From Fidelibacterota bacterium (GTDB lineage: Bacteria > Fidelibacterota > Fidelibacteria > Fidelibacterales > Fidelibacteraceae), in the NCBI GenBank assembly GCA_028716785.1, contig JAQUPD010000011.1:15001-54797 (forward strand): a DNA stretch of 39,797 bases, read 5' to 3'. Both the position numbers and the translations under genes were made by a program. Position 1 is the stretch's first letter. Each line of letters starts with the position of its first letter. Under the pieces are notes generated by a model. It searched no databases. It had not been told where the DNA came from and saw only the letters and a program-made list of their open reading frames with translations. Positions 17,459 to 26,003 of the stretch are shown here, piece by piece.

Positions 17459-18682
17459 ATGGAAAAAAAAACAAACACTTTTCTTTTTTCAATTATTACT
17501 TTTTTAAATACTTGTTTTCGGTGGAAAAAAACACTGATATATGTTGTATTTGCAACCGCTATTATAACAAGTATTATTATGTTAATTGTTCCTAAAACGT
17601 TTACCTCTTATGCTCAAATTTATCCGACCCGTGGTCAGCAAGTACAGGGGATAAACAGTAATATTGGAAGTTTTATTGCATCAGGACTCATTGGTTCAGC
17701 GGACAGTGATATAGGATTGATGGCGTCGATTTTACAAAGCAATGCTTTATTAAATCATTTGATTGATACGTTTAATCTTTTTGATGTTTATGATCTGGAA
17801 CTTCGTCAAGAAATCCGACAAGCTTTAAGAAAAGATTACTCTGTTAGTTTAACGGATAATGGGGCCTTTTACATTGAAATTAAACAAAAGACACCATGGC
17901 TTAGTTCAAAAGAAGAAAGTGAAAGCGTACAAACACGAACCCAAGATATGTTAAAGGAAGTTATTGCTTTTGTTGATGATAAAAATGTTTTTTTAAAAAC
18001 ACAAGATGCACGTTTTCAACGGGAATTTTTAGAAAAAAAGTTTGATGAAGAAACAAATTATATTAATGTCTTACAAGATAGTTTAATTACTTTTCAAAAT
18101 AAATACGGTGTTTTTTCTTATGAAAATCAAGTTGAATCAGCTGTCTCACTAATTCTTGATTTAAAAAGAGAAATATTAATAAAAGAGACAGAATTATATG
18201 TTTTGGAACAACTATCTCCTGATAATAATGCCATTGAAGAGGTTCGCATTAATATTTATGCTTTACAAGAACAACTCGATAAACTTGAAAAGCGTAATGT
18301 AAATAGTATTTCGGATATGCTTCTCCCAAATTTATATGATGTTCCTGAGGTTGCAATTACCTTTCAACGTCTTTTATATGAAGTGGAAATGAGAGCTGAA
18401 TTTTTAAAATTCATTGGGACACAACTAGAGCAAGCACGAATTCAGGAAGCCAAAGATACTCCAACAATTCAAATTATTGATGAGCCATCCTATCCCGAAA
18501 AAAGAACTTTTCCCCAAAGGACAAAAACTGTGATTATTGCCGTTATTGCAATTTTTTTACTTACGATGCTAATTATCAATATAATAGAATCTATTAGAAA
18601 ATATTCACAGCAAAATACCACTTTTTCAGAAGAATATACTCAGTTAAAACATTCTTTTAGAAACATTTTTAAATTTAAATAA
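17459..18682 (+). CDS. wzz: Wzz-family chain-length determinant without kinase domain
   Basis: Inner-membrane polysaccharide copolymerase. The 407 residues have TM1 at about 24-41, an extracytoplasmic coiled-coil-rich region (about 150-340) and TM2 at about 358-375 after a Pro-containing PSYPEKRTFPQRTK motif. A short charged cytoplasmic tail of about 30 residues lacks any P-loop. Compared with the Wzc at 1345-3648, the Wzz part is present but the BY-kinase is missing. Together the window encodes two copolymerases, one with and one without kinase. The ATG has an AAGGA ribosome binding site; gaps to wza (24 bases) and to wzx (12 bases) imply one operon. Confidence 0.85.
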   Translation: MEKKTNTFLFSIITFLNTCFRWKKTLIYVVFATAIITSIIMLIVPKTFTSYAQIYPTRGQQVQGINSNIGSFIASGLIGSADSDIGLMASILQSNALLNHLIDTFNLFDVYDLELRQEIRQALRKDYSVSLTDNGAFYIEIKQKTPWLSSKEESESVQTRTQDMLKEVIAFVDDKNVFLKTQDARFQREFLEKKFDEETNYINVLQDSLITFQNKYGVFSYENQVESAVSLILDLKREILIKETELYVLEQLSPDNNAIEEVRINIYALQEQLDKLEKRNVNSISDMLLPNLYDVPEVAITFQRLLYEVEMRAEFLKFIGTQLEQARIQEAKDTPTIQIIDEPSYPEKRTFPQRTKTVIIAVIAIFLLTMLIINIIESIRKYSQQNTTFSEEYTQLKHSFRNIFKFK

Positions 18683-18694
18683 ACGGATAAAGTC

Positions 18695-20128
18695 TTGAAT
18701 AAGGCTATTTCTCAATTATTAAGCCATACGTCTGTTTATACGTTAGGGCGTTTAATTCCAGCCATTGTGGGTTTTTTAACTATCCCAATCTATACCCGTT
18801 TTCTAGGGACTTATGGATATGGGACTTTTACATTAATTATAAGTGCTATGAGTATTCTTAGCATTATTGGTACAGGATGGTTTGATAGTGTTATTATTCG
18901 CTTTTTAAGTGATACAAAAAATAAAAATTTTTATAAACAAGCTAGTACAATACTGGTTTTAATTGTTTTATCAGTTCTTATTGAATTGCTGCTATCCTGG
19001 CTGATTATTTTTTTCATTGTGAAACATTATGACCTAGAATTGTTTAGGTTAAGTTATTATGCTATTCCTGCGTTGGTTGCCTTAAGCGTTTTTCGACCTT
19101 TAATGAATTTTTTTCGTGTTTTTAATAAAGCATGGTTATATACTATTTTTCAAAGTTCATATTCAATTTTTAGATTTGGACTCACCTTAACTTTTTTCTT
19201 TACATTTAATCCAGATGTAAAATGGATTTTTGTCTCTTACTTTATTGTTGGTATTGTTTTAATTATCATGGCTTTAATTTTTATTTTTTTTCGGATTCGG
19301 CTCACGGTACTTTCAAAGGCAACAGTTAAAGAAATTTATCGATTTGGTCTTCCCTATATTCCCTTGATGGTTTCTCATTGGGTTTTAAATCTGATGAATC
19401 GTTTTTTTATTGAAATTGAACTTGGTCGAGATGCTGTAGGAATTTATTCTGCTTCATTTAATCTTGTTGATCAAAGTATTGGTATTCTTTATCTGGGAAT
19501 GATGCTTGCTTTTTATCCAGCATTAGTCCGCTTGTGGGAAACTTCCCGAAAAGAGGGCGAACGTTATATGACTCGTGGACTAAAAATTTTTGGTTTTATT
19601 GCAATACCTGCTGCCTTTGGTATTATATCTATTGGTGATTTAATAATAAATTTGATTGCAACAGAAGCGTTTATTCCAAACCGTGGACTTTTAATCCTTT
19701 TTACTCTTACTGTTCTTTTGGTAGGGCTAAATCAATATTTAAGTAAGCCTTTTGAACTTGAGAAAAAAACACATATCATTATGGGTATGTTTATGGCATC
19801 AGCAGGATTAAATATTCTTCTTATTCTTCCCCTATTAAAAGTGTTTGGATTAACGGGTGCTGCTCTTTCTTCATGCTTATCGGTACTATTTTTAACACTT
19901 ATGCTCTTTTTTTACGGAAGAAAATGGCTCCCTTATACCTTCCCTGTGCATCTTTATTGGAAAATTATTCTTGCGTCTGCTGTTATGACGTGTTTAATTG
20001 TTTCTATTCGATTGTGGATTGTTAATCCTTATTTGCAACTCTTTCTGGCTATAGGAGGAGGAGTTCTTGTTTATTTATTTATCTGTCATAAGGAAAATGT
20101 TCTACGTGAAATCTTTGCAAACAAATAG
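18695..20128 (+). CDS. wzx: Wzx-type lipid-linked oligosaccharide flippase
   Basis: Membrane protein of 477 residues with 12-14 hydrophobic helices throughout, of the MOP/polysaccharide_synt superfamily. The N-terminus has the typical LGRLIPAIVGFLTIPIYTRF pattern followed by YGTFTLI, and a middle FGLPYIPLMVSHWVLNLMNR segment is also family-typical. It would flip the undecaprenyl-diphosphate-linked repeat unit to the periplasm. The start codon is a TTG with a weak ribosome binding site 12 bases after wzz. The downstream polymerase gene overlaps its 3' end, the usual wzx-wzy coupling. Confidence 0.88.
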   Translation: MNKAISQLLSHTSVYTLGRLIPAIVGFLTIPIYTRFLGTYGYGTFTLIISAMSILSIIGTGWFDSVIIRFLSDTKNKNFYKQASTILVLIVLSVLIELLLSWLIIFFIVKHYDLELFRLSYYAIPALVALSVFRPLMNFFRVFNKAWLYTIFQSSYSIFRFGLTLTFFFTFNPDVKWIFVSYFIVGIVLIIMALIFIFFRIRLTVLSKATVKEIYRFGLPYIPLMVSHWVLNLMNRFFIEIELGRDAVGIYSASFNLVDQSIGILYLGMMLAFYPALVRLWETSRKEGERYMTRGLKIFGFIAIPAAFGIISIGDLIINLIATEAFIPNRGLLILFTLTVLLVGLNQYLSKPFELEKKTHIIMGMFMASAGLNILLILPLLKVFGLTGAALSSCLSVLFLTLMLFFYGRKWLPYTFPVHLYWKIILASAVMTCLIVSIRLWIVNPYLQLFLAIGGGVLVYLFICHKENVLREIFANK

Positions 20129-21476
20129 AATTAAACCAGTCAGATTCAATTTCTCAATGGGTCTTTGTATCCTTGGGAGTATGCTTTTTGTTGCAATTCT
20201 TGCAGCGTTTAGTGATGCGGGTATTCGGGCTTTTGCACTCACAGTTCCTCTTTTTATTATAACATGGCTTAATCCGATACTTGGAATTGTTCTGAATTTT
20301 TCGGGATACTTCATCCTTCATGCTTTTTTTGATCTTGTTGGAGCACAAAGCGGAATCTTACTTTCTATGCTTGTTCTATTATGTATTTCTCTTATACGTT
20401 TTTCTCTTAGTGAGGATATTGACCTCTCTCAACTTAAAATACACCCCTGGATTTTAAATAGTTTGTTAATCCTTATGATTATGTTTGGAGTTATTTACTC
20501 TGCAGATAAAGCGTATGGGGCAATTAAAACGATTCGTTTTATTTTATTTAATGGTTTGTTATTTACGATTCCCTTAATTATTCGTTTTGATAGAGAAAAA
20601 ATTATAGATTTAATTTTTTTTACTGCATTAGCTGTAAGTTTTCTTGGATGGACACAAATTATTTATTCTCTTTATTTTTCTGTTGATCTTTCGGCAAGAG
20701 TTTCTATTATTCCAAGTATCAATGAAGTCTGGATGGGACGAATTTTTAGTACAGGTATAATCCTTAGTTTTGCCTTAGCTTTTGGTTTTAAAATAAAAAC
20801 AAAAGGTGTACTGTATTTGTTATTATCTACACCAGGGATGTTTTGGGGAATTCTTGTGGTAGGGACACGAGGCCCTATGCTGACAGCGATTATGGCTCTT
20901 TTTATTATCATTCTCTTCCATAAAAAAAGAACCTGGAGTGAATTTATAACCATTTTTTCAGGATTACTTATTGTATTTGCTATATTTATAATATTTTTTG
21001 TTAGAAGATTGTCTGTTTTTTCTAGTCGTATTCTTCTAAATCCTGCAGATTTACAAACTGATATTAGTACTTTACACAGACTTTGGGCATGGGCAAAATG
21101 TTTCGAGCTCATTCCTCAAAATTTTTTATTAGGCATTGGAACTGGAGGTTTCAGACCAGTCGGAATAGCTCTTTTTCCTTGGCTTAATGTAACCTATGCA
21201 TATCCTCATAATCTTTTTCTTGAAATTTTAACAGAAAATGGTATTATTGCTTTTGTTCTCTTCATTGCTTTGTTAATCAGTGTTGTTAAGGCGTTGATTA
21301 ATCTTTATAAAAACCATTATGATATGTTTTTGTGTTTGATTGTACTCTTTCTTCACTTTTTCCTAAATGCTATGGTGTCAGGAGATATAACCATGAATAG
21401 CGATCTTTGGCTAGTTATGGGACTTATTTTTGCAGCAAATACAATTCAGGTAAAAAGTCATGAAACGAAAAATTGA
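20097..21476 (+). CDS. wzy: O-antigen polymerase/ligase family protein (Wzy-like)
   Basis: Membrane protein of about 459 residues with roughly 11-12 hydrophobic segments. It has the Wzy_C/O-antigen ligase signature: GTRGPMLTAIMAL near the middle, then a large extracytoplasmic loop with LGIGTGGFRPV and YPHNLFLEILTENG. It is expected to polymerise flipped repeat units in the periplasm, or to ligate polymer to a lipid acceptor; sequence reading cannot separate polymerase from ligase. The start is uncertain: ATG at 20097 with AAGGA close by (32-base overlap with wzx), or TTG at 20067 behind an AGGAGGAGG run (62-base overlap). The 3' end overlaps the next glycosyltransferase by 17 bases. Confidence 0.85.
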   Translation: MFYVKSLQTNRIKPVRFNFSMGLCILGSMLFVAILAAFSDAGIRAFALTVPLFIITWLNPILGIVLNFSGYFILHAFFDLVGAQSGILLSMLVLLCISLIRFSLSEDIDLSQLKIHPWILNSLLILMIMFGVIYSADKAYGAIKTIRFILFNGLLFTIPLIIRFDREKIIDLIFFTALAVSFLGWTQIIYSLYFSVDLSARVSIIPSINEVWMGRIFSTGIILSFALAFGFKIKTKGVLYLLLSTPGMFWGILVVGTRGPMLTAIMALFIIILFHKKRTWSEFITIFSGLLIVFAIFIIFFVRRLSVFSSRILLNPADLQTDISTLHRLWAWAKCFELIPQNFLLGIGTGGFRPVGIALFPWLNVTYAYPHNLFLEILTENGIIAFVLFIALLISVVKALINLYKNHYDMFLCLIVLFLHFFLNAMVSGDITMNSDLWLVMGLIFAANTIQVKSHETKN

Positions 21477-22515
21477 TTTGCTCTATTTGGTTTTTTTTGA
21501 TATTTCTGGTCCTCCTACTTCTGCCCCAATCCGGAGAGCATTGGCGCTAAAAGACGCTTTTGAGAAATCTAAGGAAATACTTTGCATTTCTGGGAAACCG
21601 TTAAAACGCTTTTGTCGTATTGTAACGGTGATACTTTTTAAAAGAATTTACTATGAAACAATATATATTGAAAATTCATCTACAACCCTGTATCCTCTTG
21701 ATTTCTTACTTATTCGCTATTTCAAACGCAGAAAAAAAAAGATAGGAATTTTTATTCGAGATGCCCATCCACTCTTTCCTGAGTTCATTCATGCGTTAAA
21801 AAAATACCAGCATATTTTATATTGGGGATGGCATTATTCAATGCAATTTATGATAAAAAATATTCCTGTATGGTTTGTTCCATCTAAAACATTTGGGAAT
21901 TTTCTAAAAAAACATTATGGTCTTGATGGTTATGCTCCCCAATTAAATGTGTTACCACCAGCCATGACTGATAATATGCCTTCGTTGTTTGATGTGAACA
22001 GTAAAAATATTTTGTATGTTGGAGGAATATCCAAACGCTATGGGTTGGAAAATCTTTTGAAATTATCAGATGCTTTAGAGTCTGTTGATTCTGAAGCAAA
22101 AATAGTCATGCTAATCCGTCATGATCCGGCAAAATTGCTCGAGAAAAAGAACATTGTAGTTCTACATGGGGATCTTTCTGCTTTGTATAAGGGTTCCTAT
22201 CGTTTTCGCTTTTCTGTAATGTTGTTGGAACCCAATCCTTATAATTCATTGGCTTTTCCTTTGAAAATGATGGACTATTTATCTATGGGATTACCAGTTG
22301 TATCAACATCTCTTCCAGAAGTTGAACGCTTTTTATTGTGCTATAAAGTCGGTATAATAAGTTCAGATGAAATGTGGACAGATTTTGAATCCTTATGGAA
22401 AAATTCAGAGAGATGGACAGTAATGAATAATAATATATCACAAATTACAAATCACCAATGGATAGATCGATGTAAACAGATTTTGGAAGTTTTAGAAAGT
22501 TCTGACGTAAACTAA
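21460..22515 (+). CDS. glycosyltransferase, GT4-like, divergent
   Basis: A 351-residue soluble protein with a GT-B shape. The N-terminal domain has DISGPPTSAPIRRALALKDA, a loop that resembles acceptor-binding GT4 enzymes. The C-terminal domain has NILYVGGISKRYGLENLL and LAFPLKMMDYLSMGLPVVST. The usual GT4 E-X7-E motif appears altered: the second acidic residue in PLKMMDYLS is Asp rather than Glu. It would add one sugar to the repeat unit on the cytoplasmic face; donor and acceptor are not predictable. It overlaps the polymerase gene by 17 bases and is followed after seven bases by a second GT4 gene. Confidence 0.75.
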   Translation: MKRKIDLLYLVFFDISGPPTSAPIRRALALKDAFEKSKEILCISGKPLKRFCRIVTVILFKRIYYETIYIENSSTTLYPLDFLLIRYFKRRKKKIGIFIRDAHPLFPEFIHALKKYQHILYWGWHYSMQFMIKNIPVWFVPSKTFGNFLKKHYGLDGYAPQLNVLPPAMTDNMPSLFDVNSKNILYVGGISKRYGLENLLKLSDALESVDSEAKIVMLIRHDPAKLLEKKNIVVLHGDLSALYKGSYRFRFSVMLLEPNPYNSLAFPLKMMDYLSMGLPVVSTSLPEVERFLLCYKVGIISSDEMWTDFESLWKNSERWTVMNNNISQITNHQWIDRCKQILEVLESSDVN

Positions 22516-22522
22516 AAATATT

Positions 22523-23620
22523 ATGATTAGTCAACGACCGATAAAAATTTGTATCCTTGCAGATAGTAGTAGTATTCATACTGTCCGCTGGGCTACTGCC
22601 TTGAAAAAAAAAGGGTTTGATGTTTGTGTTGTTTCATATGTAGATGCCAATATCCCGGATATTCATACATTCCATCTGTTAACTCCAAAAATACAAGGAA
22701 TATCACCCACATCCCCTTTATGGTCTCGATTTCATTATTTATTTGGGACTCGGCAAGCAAAAAAAATTATCCATGATATCAACCCTGATATTCTTCACGC
22801 TTTTTGGGCTACGAGTTATGGCTTTCTGGGAGCAAGAATGAATCACCCCAATTTTTATATTTCCGTTTGGGGGCGAGAAATCACACATAGTGCTCGTCAT
22901 ATTCTTATACGTCCCTTTGTGATATATGCATTGAAAAAGGCAAAAAAAATATTTGCTACCTCTCGTTTTTTACTTGAGGAAACAAAAAAATATGTCAAAG
23001 ACAGAACAAAACTTATCCAAATACCCTTTGGAATTGAAAAAGATAAATTTTATCCCATTGTATCTGAGAATAACAAAGAAGAGATTATTATTGGAAGCAC
23101 AAAAGCCTTTGAACCATGGTATGGTATTCTTGAATTGGTCGAAGCATTTAAATTATTGGTGGATGATGGGATGGGTGATGTTCGTCTTATGTTAATTGGA
23201 AAAGGGTCACAGGAACCTCTTCTAAGAAGTAAAATTACTGAATACGGATTAAATTCTATTGTGGAAATCATACCCCCTCAACCCCATGAAAATCTTGTGG
23301 AATTTTTAAATCAAATGGATATTTATGTCATTCCGTCATTAACCCAATCTGAGACTTTTGGAGTTGCTGCAGCAGAAGCTAGTGCCTGTGCATTACCTGT
23401 GGTTGGAAGTCGGATTGGTGGCATTCCCGAAGTGATTATAGATGGAAAAACTGGAATTCTTACAAATCCAGGAGATGTCATAGAATTAAAATCAGCATTA
23501 CAAAAACTTATTCAAGAACCAGACACCAGAAAAAGAATGGGAGAGGAAGGATGTAAATATATCCTTGAGGTCTATGACTGGGACAAAAATGTCCATTCAT
23601 TGATAGATTCGTATGATTAA
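22523..23620 (+). CDS. glycosyltransferase family 4
   Basis: A 365-residue GT-B glycosyltransferase. The N-terminal Rossmann domain begins KICILADSSSIHTVRWATAL, a pattern common in GT4 enzymes of polysaccharide loci. The C-terminal nucleotide-sugar domain has IPFGIEKDKFYP, then SETFGVAAAEASACALPVVG with the E-X7-E motif, and GGIPEVI. It presumably adds one residue of the repeat unit in the cytoplasm; the sugar is unknown. Its stop codon overlaps the start of the T9SS cargo gene by eight bases, so the two are tightly coupled in one operon. Confidence 0.88.
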   Translation: MISQRPIKICILADSSSIHTVRWATALKKKGFDVCVVSYVDANIPDIHTFHLLTPKIQGISPTSPLWSRFHYLFGTRQAKKIIHDINPDILHAFWATSYGFLGARMNHPNFYISVWGREITHSARHILIRPFVIYALKKAKKIFATSRFLLEETKKYVKDRTKLIQIPFGIEKDKFYPIVSENNKEEIIIGSTKAFEPWYGILELVEAFKLLVDDGMGDVRLMLIGKGSQEPLLRSKITEYGLNSIVEIIPPQPHENLVEFLNQMDIYVIPSLTQSETFGVAAAEASACALPVVGSRIGGIPEVIIDGKTGILTNPGDVIELKSALQKLIQEPDTRKRMGEEGCKYILEVYDWDKNVHSLIDSYD

Positions 23621-25844
23621 ATGTCCTGTTAAAATTGTTGTTTTAAGAACAATGATGATTCTTCTTGTTGGTCGAGTTCTTTATTCTCAAGAACCTTTTA
23701 TTACGATAAATGAAGATGATTCATGGTATATCGTTCAAAATTCCTATTATACTTTAAAAATTGGGAAAAAACATGGAATGATAAAATCGCTGAAAGTAAC
23801 AGGATCAGACCTTGAACTTGCTGATGATACAAAAAATTATTCGGTTAGTTTCCCTGAGTTTCAAATCATGAATGATGATTATACCTCAGCTCAGTGGTAT
23901 TGCCCAAATTCTTCTGGGCAAAATGTCTATAACACATATTGGGAATTTGATGATCTTATAGTATTTAAAACAGATTGGATTACAAATACATTAAACACAA
24001 CCATGTATTATTATTTTGAAGCTGATAAAGAATATTTCCGAGTATCAGTGATTCGAGAAGTAGTAAAATCGGGGTTATATGGTAATTTTCAGCATTGCGC
24101 AATGTATACATCAGAAATGGAAAATTCTTTTATTATTAACTATACAGGTCAGATTGAGCTAACAGAAGGGACATATTCTGGTAATTATCCAGTTGTAGAA
24201 CCTAAAGCGCTTCCTCCAATTTCTAATCCCATCATTTCTCAACACTCGTTATGGACAGTATTTGATTATGGTATGCCTCGTTTCTGGCCAACCATTGCTT
24301 GGTACGATGCAGAAAGCAATATAACGGTTGGTATGATGATATTAGCATCTTCATCCAATCAAAGACATACAATATCGTATCATGGAGGTGGTGATGGTCA
24401 ATCTCTTCACCCTCATTTTGTGGAAGCGCAAATCAATTGGTTTGGGAAAGGAGATAGTGAGTGTTTGTGGCTCGATAAAGGAACAACTATGAGCGTAGAA
24501 CTTCTTTATTATCAAAAACAAGCACATGTAGACTCTTTGTGGCAATTTAATGAAAAAATGCTCAGTCGACTCTCAGTTCTCCGTGATTATGAATACCATA
24601 GCTCAGCAAGTCCAGGTGGAAGTGTTTCAACTCAACGATATACCTGGCGATATCCCCAAGTGAGCAATGATTTTATCTGTGCACCGGAGATGGGTATGTT
24701 TAAAGCTTTTTCTATTCCGCGTTCCCAAGATGGCCAGTTCAGTTGTTATCTTTTTTCGTTAAACCTTATACGAAAAAATGATAACGGAACACGCGTTGAA
24801 CTCACACCGAGCTCACCCCTTGATAATATGTTTATCGATTTTTCCCATATAAATAATATGATGGAAAAAATAGGGGGATATACCTGGGTTGTTGACAGTG
24901 ATACAATAAGTTTAAATTATTCTGTTTTTCCTGGGGAGAAACATGTAAAAGTTCATGGAAAGATCAAAGCCAATACCAATGATGATTATGCGGTTGAATT
25001 ATCGGGATCGCGACGGATTTCTCATTTCTACTCCAATGATAAAGCACATTTATCTGTCCTTGCTGAGGATGACCTCCTTGATAGTATAGGGATTGATTTT
25101 TCAGATTTTTCAGGAATTGATACAGTAACCATTTATAAACAACTGGCTTATTTACACCTTGATAGTGAAAATGAAAAGAATGGAGATATTTTATTTTCCT
25201 TTTTGCTTACTCCATCAGGGGGAAAGGATTTATATAATGATAAAAAGTATAAAAATTACTTCGAAATTCCCAATCCACATATTCCACATATAGAAACATC
25301 AGTGGATTATGTTGTTTTAGCAGATAATTATAATATATATTCAGATCGTTTTGTGTTATTTAAACTTTGGATAGTAAACGATATTCATAACATTACCATT
25401 GCTTTACCTGAAGGAGGTGATTTTAATAGATGTGTGATAAAAAAAGAGGGACAAATAGAAGAAGTTTATTACATTGGACAAAATAAACTTATCACTATTG
25501 ACTTCCCTTTTAAAAAAAATACACTCTATACACTTCTTATTGATGATCATGATGTTGAAGCTATACCCTCTGTTCCAGAAAGTTTTGAATTAATAGGACT
25601 CTATCCAAATCCTTTTAATTCTCAGATTGTTGCGGAATTAAGAATGGATAGAGTAATGTCTATTGATTTTAAAATCTTTAATCTCTTAGGTAAAGAAATA
25701 GATAATTTTTCATATCCATGCTATCCTGGAACTAATAAAGTGTTTATAACTTTTTCTCAAGAGAGATTTTCTTCGGGGATTTACATTCTTAACATTAAAT
25801 CTAACAAAAAAACGCTTTACAATAAGATATTGCTAATTCGTTAG
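23613..25844 (+). CDS. secreted protein with T9SS type A C-terminal sorting domain, possible carbohydrate-active fold
   Basis: A 743-residue exported protein. It has an N-terminal signal peptide (basic MIKCPVKIVVLR, then hydrophobic MMILLVGRVLYSQ) and a beta-rich body. The last 86 residues form a T9SS type A sorting domain, with YPNPFN at 664-669 and the terminal GIYILNIKSN...YNKILLIR pattern. Early segments such as SYYTLKIGKKHGMIKSLKV resemble the beta-sandwich of mutarotase-like or polysaccharide-lyase proteins, but I do not recognise a catalytic family. It starts inside the preceding glycosyltransferase gene, so it is a true member of the polysaccharide operon, which is unusual. It might trim or bind the polymer made here, or be anchored by it. 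The sorting domain is secure; the enzymatic role is a guess. Confidence 0.75.
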   Translation: MIKCPVKIVVLRTMMILLVGRVLYSQEPFITINEDDSWYIVQNSYYTLKIGKKHGMIKSLKVTGSDLELADDTKNYSVSFPEFQIMNDDYTSAQWYCPNSSGQNVYNTYWEFDDLIVFKTDWITNTLNTTMYYYFEADKEYFRVSVIREVVKSGLYGNFQHCAMYTSEMENSFIINYTGQIELTEGTYSGNYPVVEPKALPPISNPIISQHSLWTVFDYGMPRFWPTIAWYDAESNITVGMMILASSSNQRHTISYHGGGDGQSLHPHFVEAQINWFGKGDSECLWLDKGTTMSVELLYYQKQAHVDSLWQFNEKMLSRLSVLRDYEYHSSASPGGSVSTQRYTWRYPQVSNDFICAPEMGMFKAFSIPRSQDGQFSCYLFSLNLIRKNDNGTRVELTPSSPLDNMFIDFSHINNMMEKIGGYTWVVDSDTISLNYSVFPGEKHVKVHGKIKANTNDDYAVELSGSRRISHFYSNDKAHLSVLAEDDLLDSIGIDFSDFSGIDTVTIYKQLAYLHLDSENEKNGDILFSFLLTPSGGKDLYNDKKYKNYFEIPNPHIPHIETSVDYVVLADNYNIYSDRFVLFKLWIVNDIHNITIALPEGGDFNRCVIKKEGQIEEVYYIGQNKLITIDFPFKKNTLYTLLIDDHDVEAIPSVPESFELIGLYPNPFNSQIVAELRMDRVMSIDFKIFNLLGKEIDNFSYPCYPGTNKVFITFSQERFSSGIYILNIKSNKKTLYNKILLIR

Positions 25845-25952
25845 TTTTTGATTACACGTATGGGAGAGAATATGTTATCCTTTTGTTCAAAATACAACTG
25901 TTAAACTCCCTTATTAATTCTATTTTATCCCTCTCATATTTACTAAATTTAT

Positions 25953-25981
25953 TTGTTAAATAGGTGGACAAATGATATTGA
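25953..25981 (+). promoter_or_regulatory. possible promoter upstream of wbpB
   Basis: TTGTTA (25953-25958), a 17-base spacer and TATTGA (25976-25981) lie in the 159-base gap between the T9SS cargo gene and wbpB. The -10 match is weak. No terminator is visible in this gap. Confidence 0.25.
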
Positions 25982-26003
25982 AACCTGTTGAAGGAAAGGT
26001 TGA

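Noticed and set aside
20067-20097. TTG start for the polymerase behind AGGAGGAGG
   Set aside because: That purine run encodes glycines in the wzx protein and would force a 62-base overlap; the ATG at 20097 is preferred but the choice is not certain.
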